Positions 35,917 to 44,205 of a DNA stretch of 64,000 nt are shown here, in pieces. The DNA is taken from positions 18,023-82,022 of the forward strand of contig JARGPU010000008.1 in NCBI GenBank assembly GCA_029210325.1, read 5' to 3'. Below the pieces are notes generated by a model. The model was not told the origin of the DNA and ran no database searches. It saw only the letters and a list, made by a program, of their open reading frames with translations. The DNA is from Alcanivoracaceae bacterium. GTDB taxonomy: Bacteria; Pseudomonadota; Gammaproteobacteria; Pseudomonadales; Alcanivoracaceae. Made by a program: the position numbers and the translations under genes. Position 1 is the first letter of the stretch. Every line of letters begins with the position of its first letter.

Positions 35917-36759
35917 GTGCCTGCTTTTTCTCGCTTACTGACTGTTTCTGTCTGCCTGCTTGGTCTGGCCGGCTGTGCTGTTACCCGGGTAGGGGACAAT
36001 CTGCCCTATGGGGTGCTTAATCATGATGACCTGACGCTGGTCGGTGACGGTCTACCTACCTACCTGCTGATGGTGGATGGTCTGATCGAGAACTGGCCAG
36101 AGAGCGAGTCACTGCTCAGTAGTGGTGCTAGTCTGTATTCCGCCTACGCAGGCCTGTTTGTCAGTGATGCGGAGCGCGCCAGCAAGCTGTCTGGACGAGC
36201 TCTGGATTATGCTTTCCGTGCCGCCTGCGCGGCGGATGGTAAGTTGTGTGATCTGCGTAGTATGCCAATTGAAGAATTTGAGACGCGGTTGCAGAAGCTG
36301 GCTGGCAAGCGGGTGCCGGTGCTGTTCACTCTGGGTACTACCTGGGCTGGCTATATTCAGCTGAACAGTGCGGACTGGGGCGCGGTAGGTGAGCTGGGCC
36401 GGGTCGATGCGATTATGCAGCGAGTGGTTGAGCTAGACGAAAGTTATGAAAAAGGGCAGGCCCACATGTATCTGGGCGTGCTTAATAGCATCCTGCCAGA
36501 ATCTCTGGGTGGGCAACCGGAGAAGGCCAGGTTTCACTTCGAGCGAGCCATCAAGTTGTCCAAGGGCAAGAACCTGATGGCCCAGACGCTCTACGCTGAG
36601 CGCTATGCGCGACTGGTTTTTGATCAGCAGTTGCATGACAGGCTGCTCGACGAAGTGCTCGCCGCGGACCCTGAGGTTCATGGCTTGACCTTGCAGAATA
36701 CGGTGGCTCAGCGAGACGCTCGGCGTTTACGTGACGACTCTGCATACTATTTTGAATAA
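35917..36759 (+). CDS. TRAP transporter TatT component, TPR lipoprotein
   Basis: A 280-residue lipoprotein (GLAGC lipobox near residue 18) of the TatT family, a helical TPR-like bundle. Visible family features are YLLMVDGLIENWPESESLL, LYSAYAGLFV and AHMYLGVLNSILPESLGG. In Treponema pallidum the homologue TP0956 forms trimers with the TRAP binding protein. I chose the GTG at 35917 because it starts the signal peptide directly; the longer frame adds a non-hydrophobic leader. It heads an operon with DctP, DctQ and DctM homologues. Confidence 0.88.
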   Translation: MPAFSRLLTVSVCLLGLAGCAVTRVGDNLPYGVLNHDDLTLVGDGLPTYLLMVDGLIENWPESESLLSSGASLYSAYAGLFVSDAERASKLSGRALDYAFRAACAADGKLCDLRSMPIEEFETRLQKLAGKRVPVLFTLGTTWAGYIQLNSADWGAVGELGRVDAIMQRVVELDESYEKGQAHMYLGVLNSILPESLGGQPEKARFHFERAIKLSKGKNLMAQTLYAERYARLVFDQQLHDRLLDEVLAADPEVHGLTLQNTVAQRDARRLRDDSAYYFE

Positions 36760-36799
36760 CGTTTTTGAAAAACTGGTTTTTCGATTAAGGATTGAAGAG

Positions 36800-37789
36800 A
36801 TGCTGCGAATTATATGCCTGATCGTACTGTGCTTGCCGGCGTTGGCTTCGGCCATGACGTTGCGCATTTCTACCCTTTATCCGGAGGGCACTAGCGTGGT
36901 TTCCGCATTGCGGGCGGCCAGTGACGAGATTGAGAAGCAGACAGAGGGGCGAGTATCGCTGCGGATCTTTCCCGGCGGCGTGATGGGTGATGATCGCGCC
37001 GTGCAGCGCAAGATTAGTATTGGCCAGCTGCATGGGGCCTTGGCGCAGGGTGGAGCGTTTAGCCGCTTTTATCGTGACAGTCAGATTCTCAACCTGCCGA
37101 TTGCGTTTCGTTCTTATGATGAAGTGGACTATGTCCGCAAAACGCTGGACCCGGTAATCCGCAAGGGGTTTCGCGATAACGGCTGGGTAGTATTCGGTCC
37201 TGTGGACGGCGGCTTCGCCTATGTGATGAGCCAGAACAAGGTTGATTCCGTGGATGCCCTGCGTCAGCAAAAGCTGTGGCTGCCCGCTAATGACAGCGGC
37301 TCAGAAAAAGCTGCCAGAGTGTTTGGTGTTTCGCCAATTATGCTGAGTGTGGGCACCGTGCTGACTTCTTTGCAGACCGGGGCTATCGATGCTTTTGCGG
37401 CACCACCTGTGGCGGCACTGACTCTGCAGTGGCACTCACGGGTTAAGCACATGTCTGAAGTGCCACTGCTCTATACCTACGGCATGCTGGGCATCAGCAA
37501 TAAGTATTTCTCGTCCCTGACACCAGCTGATCAGAAGGTCGTGGAGCAGATTCTTGGTGACGCGTTTGCCAAAATGGATCAAGACAGCCGTGAGGAAAAC
37601 TTGCAGGCCTATGAGGCCATTCAGGAAAGTCTGAACATGGTGGCGCCAAATGACGAGCAGTTGGCGGAATGGCGCTCTTACGCTGATAAGGCAACCACTC
37701 AGTTGGTGAAGGATGGCGAAATCAGCAAGGCCATACTGGACCAATTAAATGGCCTGTTAACCGAGTTTCGCAGCGGCAGCAGTAGCTGA
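36800..37789 (+). CDS. TRAP transporter substrate-binding protein (DctP family)
   Basis: A 329-residue periplasmic binding protein with a cleavable signal (residues 1-19, ALASA). The DctP core shows RISTLYPEGTSVVSALR, LRIFPGGVMGDD and a central Arg-containing strand region where acids usually bind. It follows tatT by 40 bases and its stop overlaps the DctQ start. TatT-associated TRAP systems are thought to take hydrophobic or unusual ligands rather than C4-dicarboxylates, so the substrate is left open. Confidence 0.92.
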   Translation: MLRIICLIVLCLPALASAMTLRISTLYPEGTSVVSALRAASDEIEKQTEGRVSLRIFPGGVMGDDRAVQRKISIGQLHGALAQGGAFSRFYRDSQILNLPIAFRSYDEVDYVRKTLDPVIRKGFRDNGWVVFGPVDGGFAYVMSQNKVDSVDALRQQKLWLPANDSGSEKAARVFGVSPIMLSVGTVLTSLQTGAIDAFAAPPVAALTLQWHSRVKHMSEVPLLYTYGMLGISNKYFSSLTPADQKVVEQILGDAFAKMDQDSREENLQAYEAIQESLNMVAPNDEQLAEWRSYADKATTQLVKDGEISKAILDQLNGLLTEFRSGSSS

Positions 37790-38283
37790 TGCGACGTCTG
37801 GCTCGCTGGTTGAATCATTTTGAGGACGGACTAATCGTCTTCATTTTATTAATGATGATTGGGCTGGCGGTGTATCAAATTGTGCTGCGCAATGTATTTA
37901 GCAGCAGTCTGGTTTGGGTTGAGCCGCTGCTGCAGAATGCTGTGTTATGGATCGGTTTGCTCGGTGCCATGATTGCCTCCCGCCGCGATGAGCATATTCG
38001 TATCGACTTGCTGAATAATTACCTCAAGCCTGCCGGACGCCGCTGGCTGGCCATGGTAGTAGACCTTTTCACCTGTGGTATCTGTGCGCTGGTAGCCTGG
38101 CATAGCATGTTATTTCTGTTTGATGAAATGAAAGGTGGAGGCAATGCCTTTCCAGGTATGCCGTCGTGGATTCTACAAAGCATGATTCCGGTCGGCTTTT
38201 CGGTTATTTCATTGCGTTACCTGATCATGTTTTTTCTTGATCTGATGCATCTGCGGCCTCCGATGCAGGAGCCGCGTGCATGA
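37789..38283 (+). CDS. TRAP transporter small membrane subunit (DctQ family)
   Basis: A 164-residue protein with four transmembrane helices at about 14-36, 50-68, 85-108 and 125-150. It includes the RRDEHIRIDLL stretch typical of DctQ subunits. It associates with DctM to form the membrane complex. The ATG overlaps the dctP-like stop by one base, and its own stop overlaps the DctM start by 4 bases, so expression is tightly coupled. Confidence 0.92.
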   Translation: MRRLARWLNHFEDGLIVFILLMMIGLAVYQIVLRNVFSSSLVWVEPLLQNAVLWIGLLGAMIASRRDEHIRIDLLNNYLKPAGRRWLAMVVDLFTCGICALVAWHSMLFLFDEMKGGGNAFPGMPSWILQSMIPVGFSVISLRYLIMFFLDLMHLRPPMQEPRA

Positions 38284-39569
38284 TCTGGGCTGCAATCGTT
38301 TTGCTGCTGGTTTTGGCGCTATTTGGCGCGCCGCTGTTTGCTATTATTCTCGGCGCTGCGGCGATCGGCTTTGTTACTATGGAAACGCCGCTGGCGGTGC
38401 TCCATATCACAATCTATCAGCTCACCGATTCTGTTGTGCTGATGGCCCTGCCTCTATTTACCTTTGCAGGCTTTTTGCTCAGTGAGGCTAAAACTGCAGA
38501 CCGGATGATGCGACTCAGCCAGGCCGCTTTTGGTTGGTTGCCTGGTGGTATGGCGTTGGTGGCGCTGGTTGCCTGTGCATTTTTTACCGCCCTTACTGGT
38601 GGTAGTGGTGTGACTATTGTTGCGCTTGGCGCGTTATTACTGCCGGCGCTGGCGAAAGCAGGCTATCAGGAAAAGTTTAACCTTGGCCTGATGACCTCAT
38701 CGGGAAGTCTTGGCTTGTTGCTAGTGCCATCCGTGCCGTTGCTGGTGTACGGCATCATCGCGCAGCAGATGTCTCAGCAGCTGGATATGCCATCGGTGGA
38801 AATCACCGACTTGTATCTGGCTGGTTTAGTGCCGGCACTATTAATGGTGGTTGCTTTATATCTCTACTGCTTGTGGGCCATGCGCAAACAGCCGGTGCCC
38901 AAGCAGGCATTCTCTTTTGCCGAATTGCGCGCTGCCCTGTGGCAGGCGCGTTGGGAGATGCCTCTGCCATTTGTAGTGTTGGGAGGTATTTTTTCCGGGG
39001 TGTTGGTAATTAGTGAGGCGGCCGCAGTGACCGCCTTGTATGTACTTGTCGCTGAAGTGTTCCTGTACCGGGATATTCCGTTGCGCAAGCTACCCAAGAT
39101 CATGCGCGAATCGATGGTGATGGTAGGCGGCATTTTGCTTATTCTGGCCGTGGCACTGGCGTTCTCGGACTATTTGGTGTTTGCCGGTGTGCCGGAGACG
39201 CTTTTTGCGTTTATTCAGCAGCACGTGGAAAGCAAGCTGGCCTTTTTACTATTGTTGAATCTGGTCTTGCTGGCATTGGGGGCGTTGCTGGATATCTTTG
39301 CTGCGCTGGTCATTATGGTGCCGCTGATCCTGCCAGTCGCTCTGGGGTATGGCATTGATCCGGTTCATCTTGGCATTATTTTTGTGGCCAATATGCAGAT
39401 TGGCTACATCACTCCACCTGTGGGGATGAACCTGTTTATTGCCAGCTACAGGTTCCATAAGCCGATTACCGAGCTGTTCCGTGCCACCATCCCGTTTATG
39501 TTGGTGCTGTTGGTGGTTTTGCTGCTGATTACCTACGTGCCGTCATTAAGCCTGTTCATGATTCGTTGA
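38280..39569 (+). CDS. TRAP transporter large membrane subunit (DctM family)
   Basis: A 429-residue protein with about twelve hydrophobic segments and two inverted halves, as in DctM/SiaM. Family marks are FTALTGGSGVTIVALGALLLPAL in the first half and a QIGYITPPVGMNLF segment in the second. It is the ion-coupled transport subunit, driven by a Na+ gradient in characterised relatives. It is the last gene of the TatT-DctP-DctQ-DctM operon and ends 21 bases from a convergent gene. Confidence 0.94.
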   Translation: MIWAAIVLLLVLALFGAPLFAIILGAAAIGFVTMETPLAVLHITIYQLTDSVVLMALPLFTFAGFLLSEAKTADRMMRLSQAAFGWLPGGMALVALVACAFFTALTGGSGVTIVALGALLLPALAKAGYQEKFNLGLMTSSGSLGLLLVPSVPLLVYGIIAQQMSQQLDMPSVEITDLYLAGLVPALLMVVALYLYCLWAMRKQPVPKQAFSFAELRAALWQARWEMPLPFVVLGGIFSGVLVISEAAAVTALYVLVAEVFLYRDIPLRKLPKIMRESMVMVGGILLILAVALAFSDYLVFAGVPETLFAFIQQHVESKLAFLLLLNLVLLALGALLDIFAALVIMVPLILPVALGYGIDPVHLGIIFVANMQIGYITPPVGMNLFIASYRFHKPITELFRATIPFMLVLLVVLLLITYVPSLSLFMIR

Positions 39570-39590
39570 TCATTGGCTCTGGTTGTTGGC

Positions 39591-40190
39591 TCAGTCAGCG
39601 ACCAGTACCTTCAGCATGCGCAGGCGTTTAATGGTTGCTTTGCCGCGCTTGACCACCTCTTCGTCGCTGACCTGAAAGCCTACACTCTCGAAAAACCGCT
39701 GTGCTGTCAGGCTGCTGGCAGTGGTCATAGTGCGGCTGCCTGCCATACGCGCCTCGTCTTCAAGGTACTGATAGAGCAGGCTGGCAATGCCGAGGCCGCT
39801 GGCATCCGGTGATAGGTAAAGCATTTCTATGTGACTGGCGGGGTGGAGTTGGGCAAAGCCGGCATGTTCACCATGCAAGGTGGCGACCAGGGTCAGGCCC
39901 TGCTCAAGTCCGGGGATGAAGCCCTGTTGGTCAGCGCTGGCAGCCCAGGCGGCAATGGCTTCAGGGTCATAATGTTTTGCGCCAATCTGCTCAATTGATT
40001 GTTTGAACAGCTGACGTAGCGCCTCTGCGTCGCCCGGCTGCATTGGGCGTATCTCGAAAGGCAGAGAGAAGCTGTCATCCACCGTTGGGTGGGCAACGGG
40101 TGTTTGCTGTTCATCGGCAATCACGGTGGCAGCAGGCTGCGCACGGCCTGGCTTCGAGCGTCCGAACAGACGGCGTACCTGCTTCAGCAT
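39591..40190 (-). CDS. GNAT-family N-acetyltransferase
   Basis: A 199-residue protein with a basic, low-complexity N-terminal arm of about 45 residues and a GNAT domain from IRPMQPGDAEALRQLF onward. The acetyl-CoA-binding beta-bulge is MLYLSPDASGLGIASLLYQYLE, and the C-terminal strand contains FFESVGFQ. It resembles YafP-like acetyltransferases. The substrate is unknown. It lies 9 bases downstream of a small coiled-coil protein gene on the same strand and is probably co-transcribed with it. Confidence 0.87.
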   Translation of the reverse strand: MLKQVRRLFGRSKPGRAQPAATVIADEQQTPVAHPTVDDSFSLPFEIRPMQPGDAEALRQLFKQSIEQIGAKHYDPEAIAAWAASADQQGFIPGLEQGLTLVATLHGEHAGFAQLHPASHIEMLYLSPDASGLGIASLLYQYLEDEARMAGSRTMTTASSLTAQRFFESVGFQVSDEEVVKRGKATIKRLRMLKVLVAD

Positions 40191-40199
40191 CTTGGTATC

Positions 40200-40454
40200 T
40201 CAGTCATCGCTGTCCGGGGATTTCTGTAGGGCACGGATCTGCGCCTCAAGTTGTTCAATATATTGCTGTTGGCGTTGCAGAAGCTGATCGGCGGTTTCGG
40301 TCTGCTCGGTGAGTGCCGCCTCTCGGGAGCGTAACTCCTCATGCTGGCGACTGGCCGCATCTCGTAGCTCTTCTTCAAGCAGGGCGCCGTTGCCCTGATC
40401 GGCGGCTGCCGACGATAGCACAAGCAACAGAACTCCACCGGTAATAAGGCGCAT
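40200..40454 (-). CDS. small periplasmic coiled-coil protein
   Basis: An 84-residue protein. A signal peptide (about 1-18, SSAAADQ) is followed by a charged helical stretch from about residue 24 to 76 with heptad spacing of Leu and Ala, ending in an acidic tail. It recalls Lpp- or LpoA-like short envelope helices but carries no lipobox Cys. It is the first gene of a pair with the GNAT gene. I do not recognise a family. Confidence 0.7.
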   Translation of the reverse strand: MRLITGGVLLLVLSSAAADQGNGALLEEELRDAASRQHEELRSREAALTEQTETADQLLQRQQQYIEQLEAQIRALQKSPDSDD

Positions 40455-40690
40455 AGCTACGACTCCCGAGATGATTCGGGGACAACATGGCCCGCCATCA
40501 TAGCAAACAACCCGGTGCCATGCCGTGGTCCTGGCAGGAGTCGCTGGGCGGCTGTGGGAGGCTCGTGACCGGCGGGTCTAAGATGGTTGTCTGACATGAA
40601 TCAATAAAAGTGCAGGTGGAGTCCTCAATGAGTGAAGATATCTGGTAGCATCCGCGCCGATTCTCCCTCCCCACTGCGGATGAGCCTGAC

Positions 40691-42145
40691 ATGCGCGTGC
40701 TGTTACGTTTTCTCTCTGTGCTACTCCCCGGCCTGTTGTTGTCCATGCCTGCTCTGGCGGCCACTGGCCCGATTGACATGACCAGTTCCATCGCCGGCAT
40801 GATCGCTTTGTCGCTATTTATCCTTGCCTACATCCTGGTGATGGGGGAGGAAAAACTGCACCTGCGTAAATCCAAACCGGTGCTGGTGGCGGCCGGTATT
40901 ATCTGGGTCATTATCGGCATCGTTTATGCTAACCATGGTATGGCAGGGCCGTCTGAAGAAGCTTTCCGGCAGACCCTGCTCGAGTTCGCCGAGCTGATGC
41001 TATTCCTGCTAGTGGCGATGACTTATATCAATGCGCTGGATGAGCGCCGGGTTTTTGATGCCCTGCGTGCATGGATGCTGCAGCGTGGCTTTCGTTATAA
41101 GACGCTGTTCTGGTTGACGGGCATTCTGGCTTTCGTGATCTCACCGATTGCCGACAACCTGACTACTGCCCTGTTGATGTGTGCGGTGGTCACCAAAGTG
41201 GGAGAGGGGGATAGCCGGTTTATCAATCTGTGCTGTATCAATATCGTGGTTGCTGCCAATGCGGGGGGAGCCTTTAGCCCGTTCGGGGATATCACCACAC
41301 TGATGGTATGGCAGGCCGGTATGATCAAGTTCTACGAGTTCTTTGAGCTGCTGATCCCGGCGATCGTCAATTTCGCCGTGCCAGCAATCATCATGAGCTT
41401 CTTTGTGGAAGACCGGGCTCCCAGCGTGGTCTATGAAGAAGTGGAAATGAAGCGCGGTGCTCGGCGTATTTTGGTGCTGTTCCTGCTGACCGTGGCATCT
41501 GCAGTGGCCTGTCACTCGTTCCTGCATCTTCCTCCGGTGCTCGGCATGATGACTGGCCTCGGCTACTTGCAATTTTTCGGTTATTTCCTGCGCCAAACTC
41601 TGCCAAGTTCACTGGCAAAGAAACGTACCCTGGCGGAGCAACGCGGTGATGAAGAAGCGCTGCACCGTCTTGGTGGGGTGGTGCCGTTCGACGTTTTTAA
41701 CCGGGTTGCGCGAGCAGAGTGGGACACCCTGTTGTTTTTCTATGGTGTGGTGATGTGTGTTGGCGGCCTTGGCTTTATGGGTTATCTGGAGCTCATGTCG
41801 CACACCCTGTATACGCAATGGGATGCTACTTCAGCCAATATTTTCCTGGGTGTGATTTCGGCGGTAATCGATAATATTCCGGTGATGTTCGCGGTGCTGA
41901 CTATGCAGCCTGAAATGTCCCATGGCCATTGGTTGCTGATCACCCTTACTGCGGGCGTGGGTGGTAGCCTGCTGTCCATCGGTTCTGCCGCAGGCGTGGC
42001 ATTGATGGGCGCGGCGCGCGGTCACTATACCTTTATGGGCCACCTGCGCTGGGCGCCAGTGATTTTGCTTGGCTATATCGCCAGTGTGCTGATGCACCTG
42101 TGGCTGAACGCAGCCTCTTTCGAGATTTTCGGCCGCGTTCAGTAG
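40691..42145 (+). CDS. nhaD: sodium:proton antiporter NhaD
   Basis: A 484-residue ion transporter of the NhaD branch. It starts with a hydrophobic, signal-like helix (LLPGLLLSMPALA) and has about twelve further membrane spans. Conserved segments include SPIADNLTTALLM, NAGGAFSPFGDITTLMVW and the later AVIDNIPVMFAVL, which carry the paired Asp/Asn residues for ion binding. NhaD exports Na+ or Li+ in exchange for H+ and is frequent in marine and halophilic proteobacteria. It is monocistronic and 5 bases from the convergent HPP gene. Confidence 0.94.
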   Translation: MRVLLRFLSVLLPGLLLSMPALAATGPIDMTSSIAGMIALSLFILAYILVMGEEKLHLRKSKPVLVAAGIIWVIIGIVYANHGMAGPSEEAFRQTLLEFAELMLFLLVAMTYINALDERRVFDALRAWMLQRGFRYKTLFWLTGILAFVISPIADNLTTALLMCAVVTKVGEGDSRFINLCCINIVVAANAGGAFSPFGDITTLMVWQAGMIKFYEFFELLIPAIVNFAVPAIIMSFFVEDRAPSVVYEEVEMKRGARRILVLFLLTVASAVACHSFLHLPPVLGMMTGLGYLQFFGYFLRQTLPSSLAKKRTLAEQRGDEEALHRLGGVVPFDVFNRVARAEWDTLLFFYGVVMCVGGLGFMGYLELMSHTLYTQWDATSANIFLGVISAVIDNIPVMFAVLTMQPEMSHGHWLLITLTAGVGGSLLSIGSAAGVALMGAARGHYTFMGHLRWAPVILLGYIASVLMHLWLNAASFEIFGRVQ

Positions 42146-42150
42146 AGGGC

Positions 42151-42759
42151 TTACGGTTTCCGGGGTGTCTGCTTTAGAGACCATAGCGGGTAGGGAATGC
42201 CTGCTAAGCGGTTAAGTACAAAGGCCTGAGTCAGCAATACCAGAACGCCAGTCATCAGAACCGGAATCTGATTCAGGTGTGGCATCAGGCCCAGTGACAC
42301 TATCAGTGAGGTGGCGGCTGCCGGGGGGTGAGCAATCCGCAGCAGCGCCATCAAGCTGGCGGTAAACGCCATCGACAAGGCCGCTGAGAAAGCGTGTGGC
42401 CAATCCATTCCCGCGGCCATTGCACTGGGCGCATCATTCAGCCCAAACATCCAAAGCACTCCCCAGCCGCACAAGGCACCGACCAGGTGACTGCTCAGCA
42501 CATTGCGTGGCGAGGCAACCTCTGCCATGGGCAGATAGAAGAGAATGAAGGCCGTGGCGCCTAAAGAGGGAAAAATAAATGCCTCTTTGGTGATCAGGGC
42601 GATCACTGCAATCAGGCCGATACTCAAGCCACTGTTGAAGAAGTTGAACAGGGCCAGAGCCGTGCCTGGTGGCAGCCGTTTCTCCATGCGCTCAAGATGA
42701 AAGTGGCGCATCAGGCCGATGATCAACTGACGACGAAGACGGTCTGTTTTATTGCTCAT
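42151..42759 (-). CDS. HPP-family membrane protein
   Basis: A 202-residue protein with a short basic N-terminus and four to five hydrophobic helices in residues 35-185. It contains the name-giving AHPPAAAT motif and the earlier FPSLGATAFILF. HPP proteins in cyanobacteria and chloroplasts transport nitrite, but bacterial members are mostly unstudied. I chose the ATG at 42759, since the 10 upstream codons look like intergenic sequence. No nitrogen genes are adjacent. Confidence 0.85.
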   Translation of the reverse strand: MSNKTDRLRRQLIIGLMRHFHLERMEKRLPPGTALALFNFFNSGLSIGLIAVIALITKEAFIFPSLGATAFILFYLPMAEVASPRNVLSSHLVGALCGWGVLWMFGLNDAPSAMAAGMDWPHAFSAALSMAFTASLMALLRIAHPPAAATSLIVSLGLMPHLNQIPVLMTGVLVLLTQAFVLNRLAGIPYPLWSLKQTPRKP

Positions 42760-42888
42760 GCAACACCCGGCGGATAACAAGGGGGGCATTATCCCTATGC
42801 TGGGCGCCGCCCGGCAAGCTGACCGCTTCTGACGCCATCGCTATGATTGGGGTAGAGTGCAGTTCAGGCGTAGCGTAAGGGAGAGGGC

Positions 42889-43350
42889 ATGATTACCCGG
42901 GTGATGGAAAACAGCATTGTTATTGCTTGTCCACCGGATGAGGTGTTTGCCTATGTCACCCAGCCTTGGCTTTGGCATGAATGGCACCCAAGTTCTCGCA
43001 GCGCGCAGGCAAAGGTTGATGTCCTCGCTGTGGGTGATTGTTTCGATGAGGTGATTCAGTTACAGCCATTGTCTCCGTTGCCGCTGACCGTACAGCGCCA
43101 GACTCGTTATACGGTGCTGCTATCAGAGTCAGGGGTGGTCTGGGAGGTGCGTGGTGAAACCACTGATGGGGCTCTGACTATCCACTACGATTTCAAACCT
43201 CAAGATGGTGGCACATTATTCCATCGTCGCCTTCAGTATGAGGTGCGAGGCGCACTGCAGTTGATCGAGCCATGGCTGCTCAAACCACGCATGCGTGGTC
43301 TGTCCGCACAGGCTCTAGCCAACCTGAAAGCCAAGCTGGAAGTATGTTAA
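42889..43350 (+). CDS. SRPBCC/polyketide-cyclase-like ligand-binding protein
   Basis: A 153-residue START/SRPBCC-fold protein, recognised by SIVIACPPDEVFAYVTQPWLWHEWHPSS at the N-terminus and the long C-terminal helix. Such proteins bind hydrophobic ligands in an internal cavity, and no catalytic residue is evident. A GGGAGAGG box precedes the ATG. The stop is inside the start of mtfA (7-base overlap), so the two are coupled. Function is unassigned. Confidence 0.85.
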   Translation: MITRVMENSIVIACPPDEVFAYVTQPWLWHEWHPSSRSAQAKVDVLAVGDCFDEVIQLQPLSPLPLTVQRQTRYTVLLSESGVVWEVRGETTDGALTIHYDFKPQDGGTLFHRRLQYEVRGALQLIEPWLLKPRMRGLSAQALANLKAKLEVC

Positions 43351-44111
43351 AGCGCTGGAGTGAGTGGCGAGAGAATCGCCAGATTGCCAGGATTCACCTG
43401 TCGGAGCAGCAATGGCAGCAGGCCATGGCTTATCCATCAGCAGCCCAGCTGGCGCCAGCCCTGACACAGCGCTGGCGGGATATGACGCTGCGCTTTCTGT
43501 TGCGAAAAAATTTCTATTCCGGGGCGGGGTTTGTTATTTCCGATGAAGTGCGCCTGCGTATTTCCGCTCAAGCCACCCTGCCGGTTTTAGCTATTGGTCT
43601 GCATTGGTATGACGACTGGGACAGCATTGTTGTCTATGAAACCGCATTCATTCCCCCGTTTGCGCAACGGGATGAGTCAGGTCTGGTCAGCCACAGCCGT
43701 CGCGTGCTCAGTGGTGAAGCCTGGCTGCGCGGGCCTGTAATTTTTTCTTGGGAAGACGTTATTGGAGCCGGTCATGGAGCCCACAATGTGGTGATCCATG
43801 AGGTCGCTCACAAGCTGGATATGCGCAGTGGCGCGGCCAATGGTGCGCCGCCGTTTCACCACACTATGTCCCCCGCGCGTTGGCATGAGGTGATGACCGA
43901 GGCGTGGGACTGGGCTCATCAGGCTCAGAGAAATGGTCGCCCGGTGCCCATCGATAGCTATGGGCTGGAACAACCCGGTGAGTTTTTCTCGGTGCTCAGT
44001 GAACATTTCTTTATGCAGCCCGAATCGCTGTTTGAACATTGGCCACAGGTATACGAACAGCTGATGTTGTTCTACCAGCAGGACCCATTAAGGGGGTGTT
44101 TTGTTTCCTGA
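43344..44111 (+). CDS. mtfA: zinc-dependent peptidase MtfA
   Basis: A 255-residue gluzincin-type peptidase. The zinc motif is HEVAHKLDM with His152 and His156, and a further Glu lies in the region EFFSVLSEHFF. E. coli MtfA binds the repressor Mlc and has aminopeptidase activity, linking it to glucose phosphotransferase control. Whether an Mlc homologue exists here is unknown. I chose the ATG at 43344 because the longer frame is out-of-frame reading of the SRPBCC gene, with which it is coupled. Confidence 0.93.
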   Translation: MLKRWSEWRENRQIARIHLSEQQWQQAMAYPSAAQLAPALTQRWRDMTLRFLLRKNFYSGAGFVISDEVRLRISAQATLPVLAIGLHWYDDWDSIVVYETAFIPPFAQRDESGLVSHSRRVLSGEAWLRGPVIFSWEDVIGAGHGAHNVVIHEVAHKLDMRSGAANGAPPFHHTMSPARWHEVMTEAWDWAHQAQRNGRPVPIDSYGLEQPGEFFSVLSEHFFMQPESLFEHWPQVYEQLMLFYQQDPLRGCFVS

Positions 44112-44205
44112 TGGCGAGTGTCATGGCAACGTCACCTTATGTCATTGCCGGGCCATGGCCTGACTTCTATGGTGAGCATCTGTTGCCTCAACCGGAAGCT
44201 GTCTG

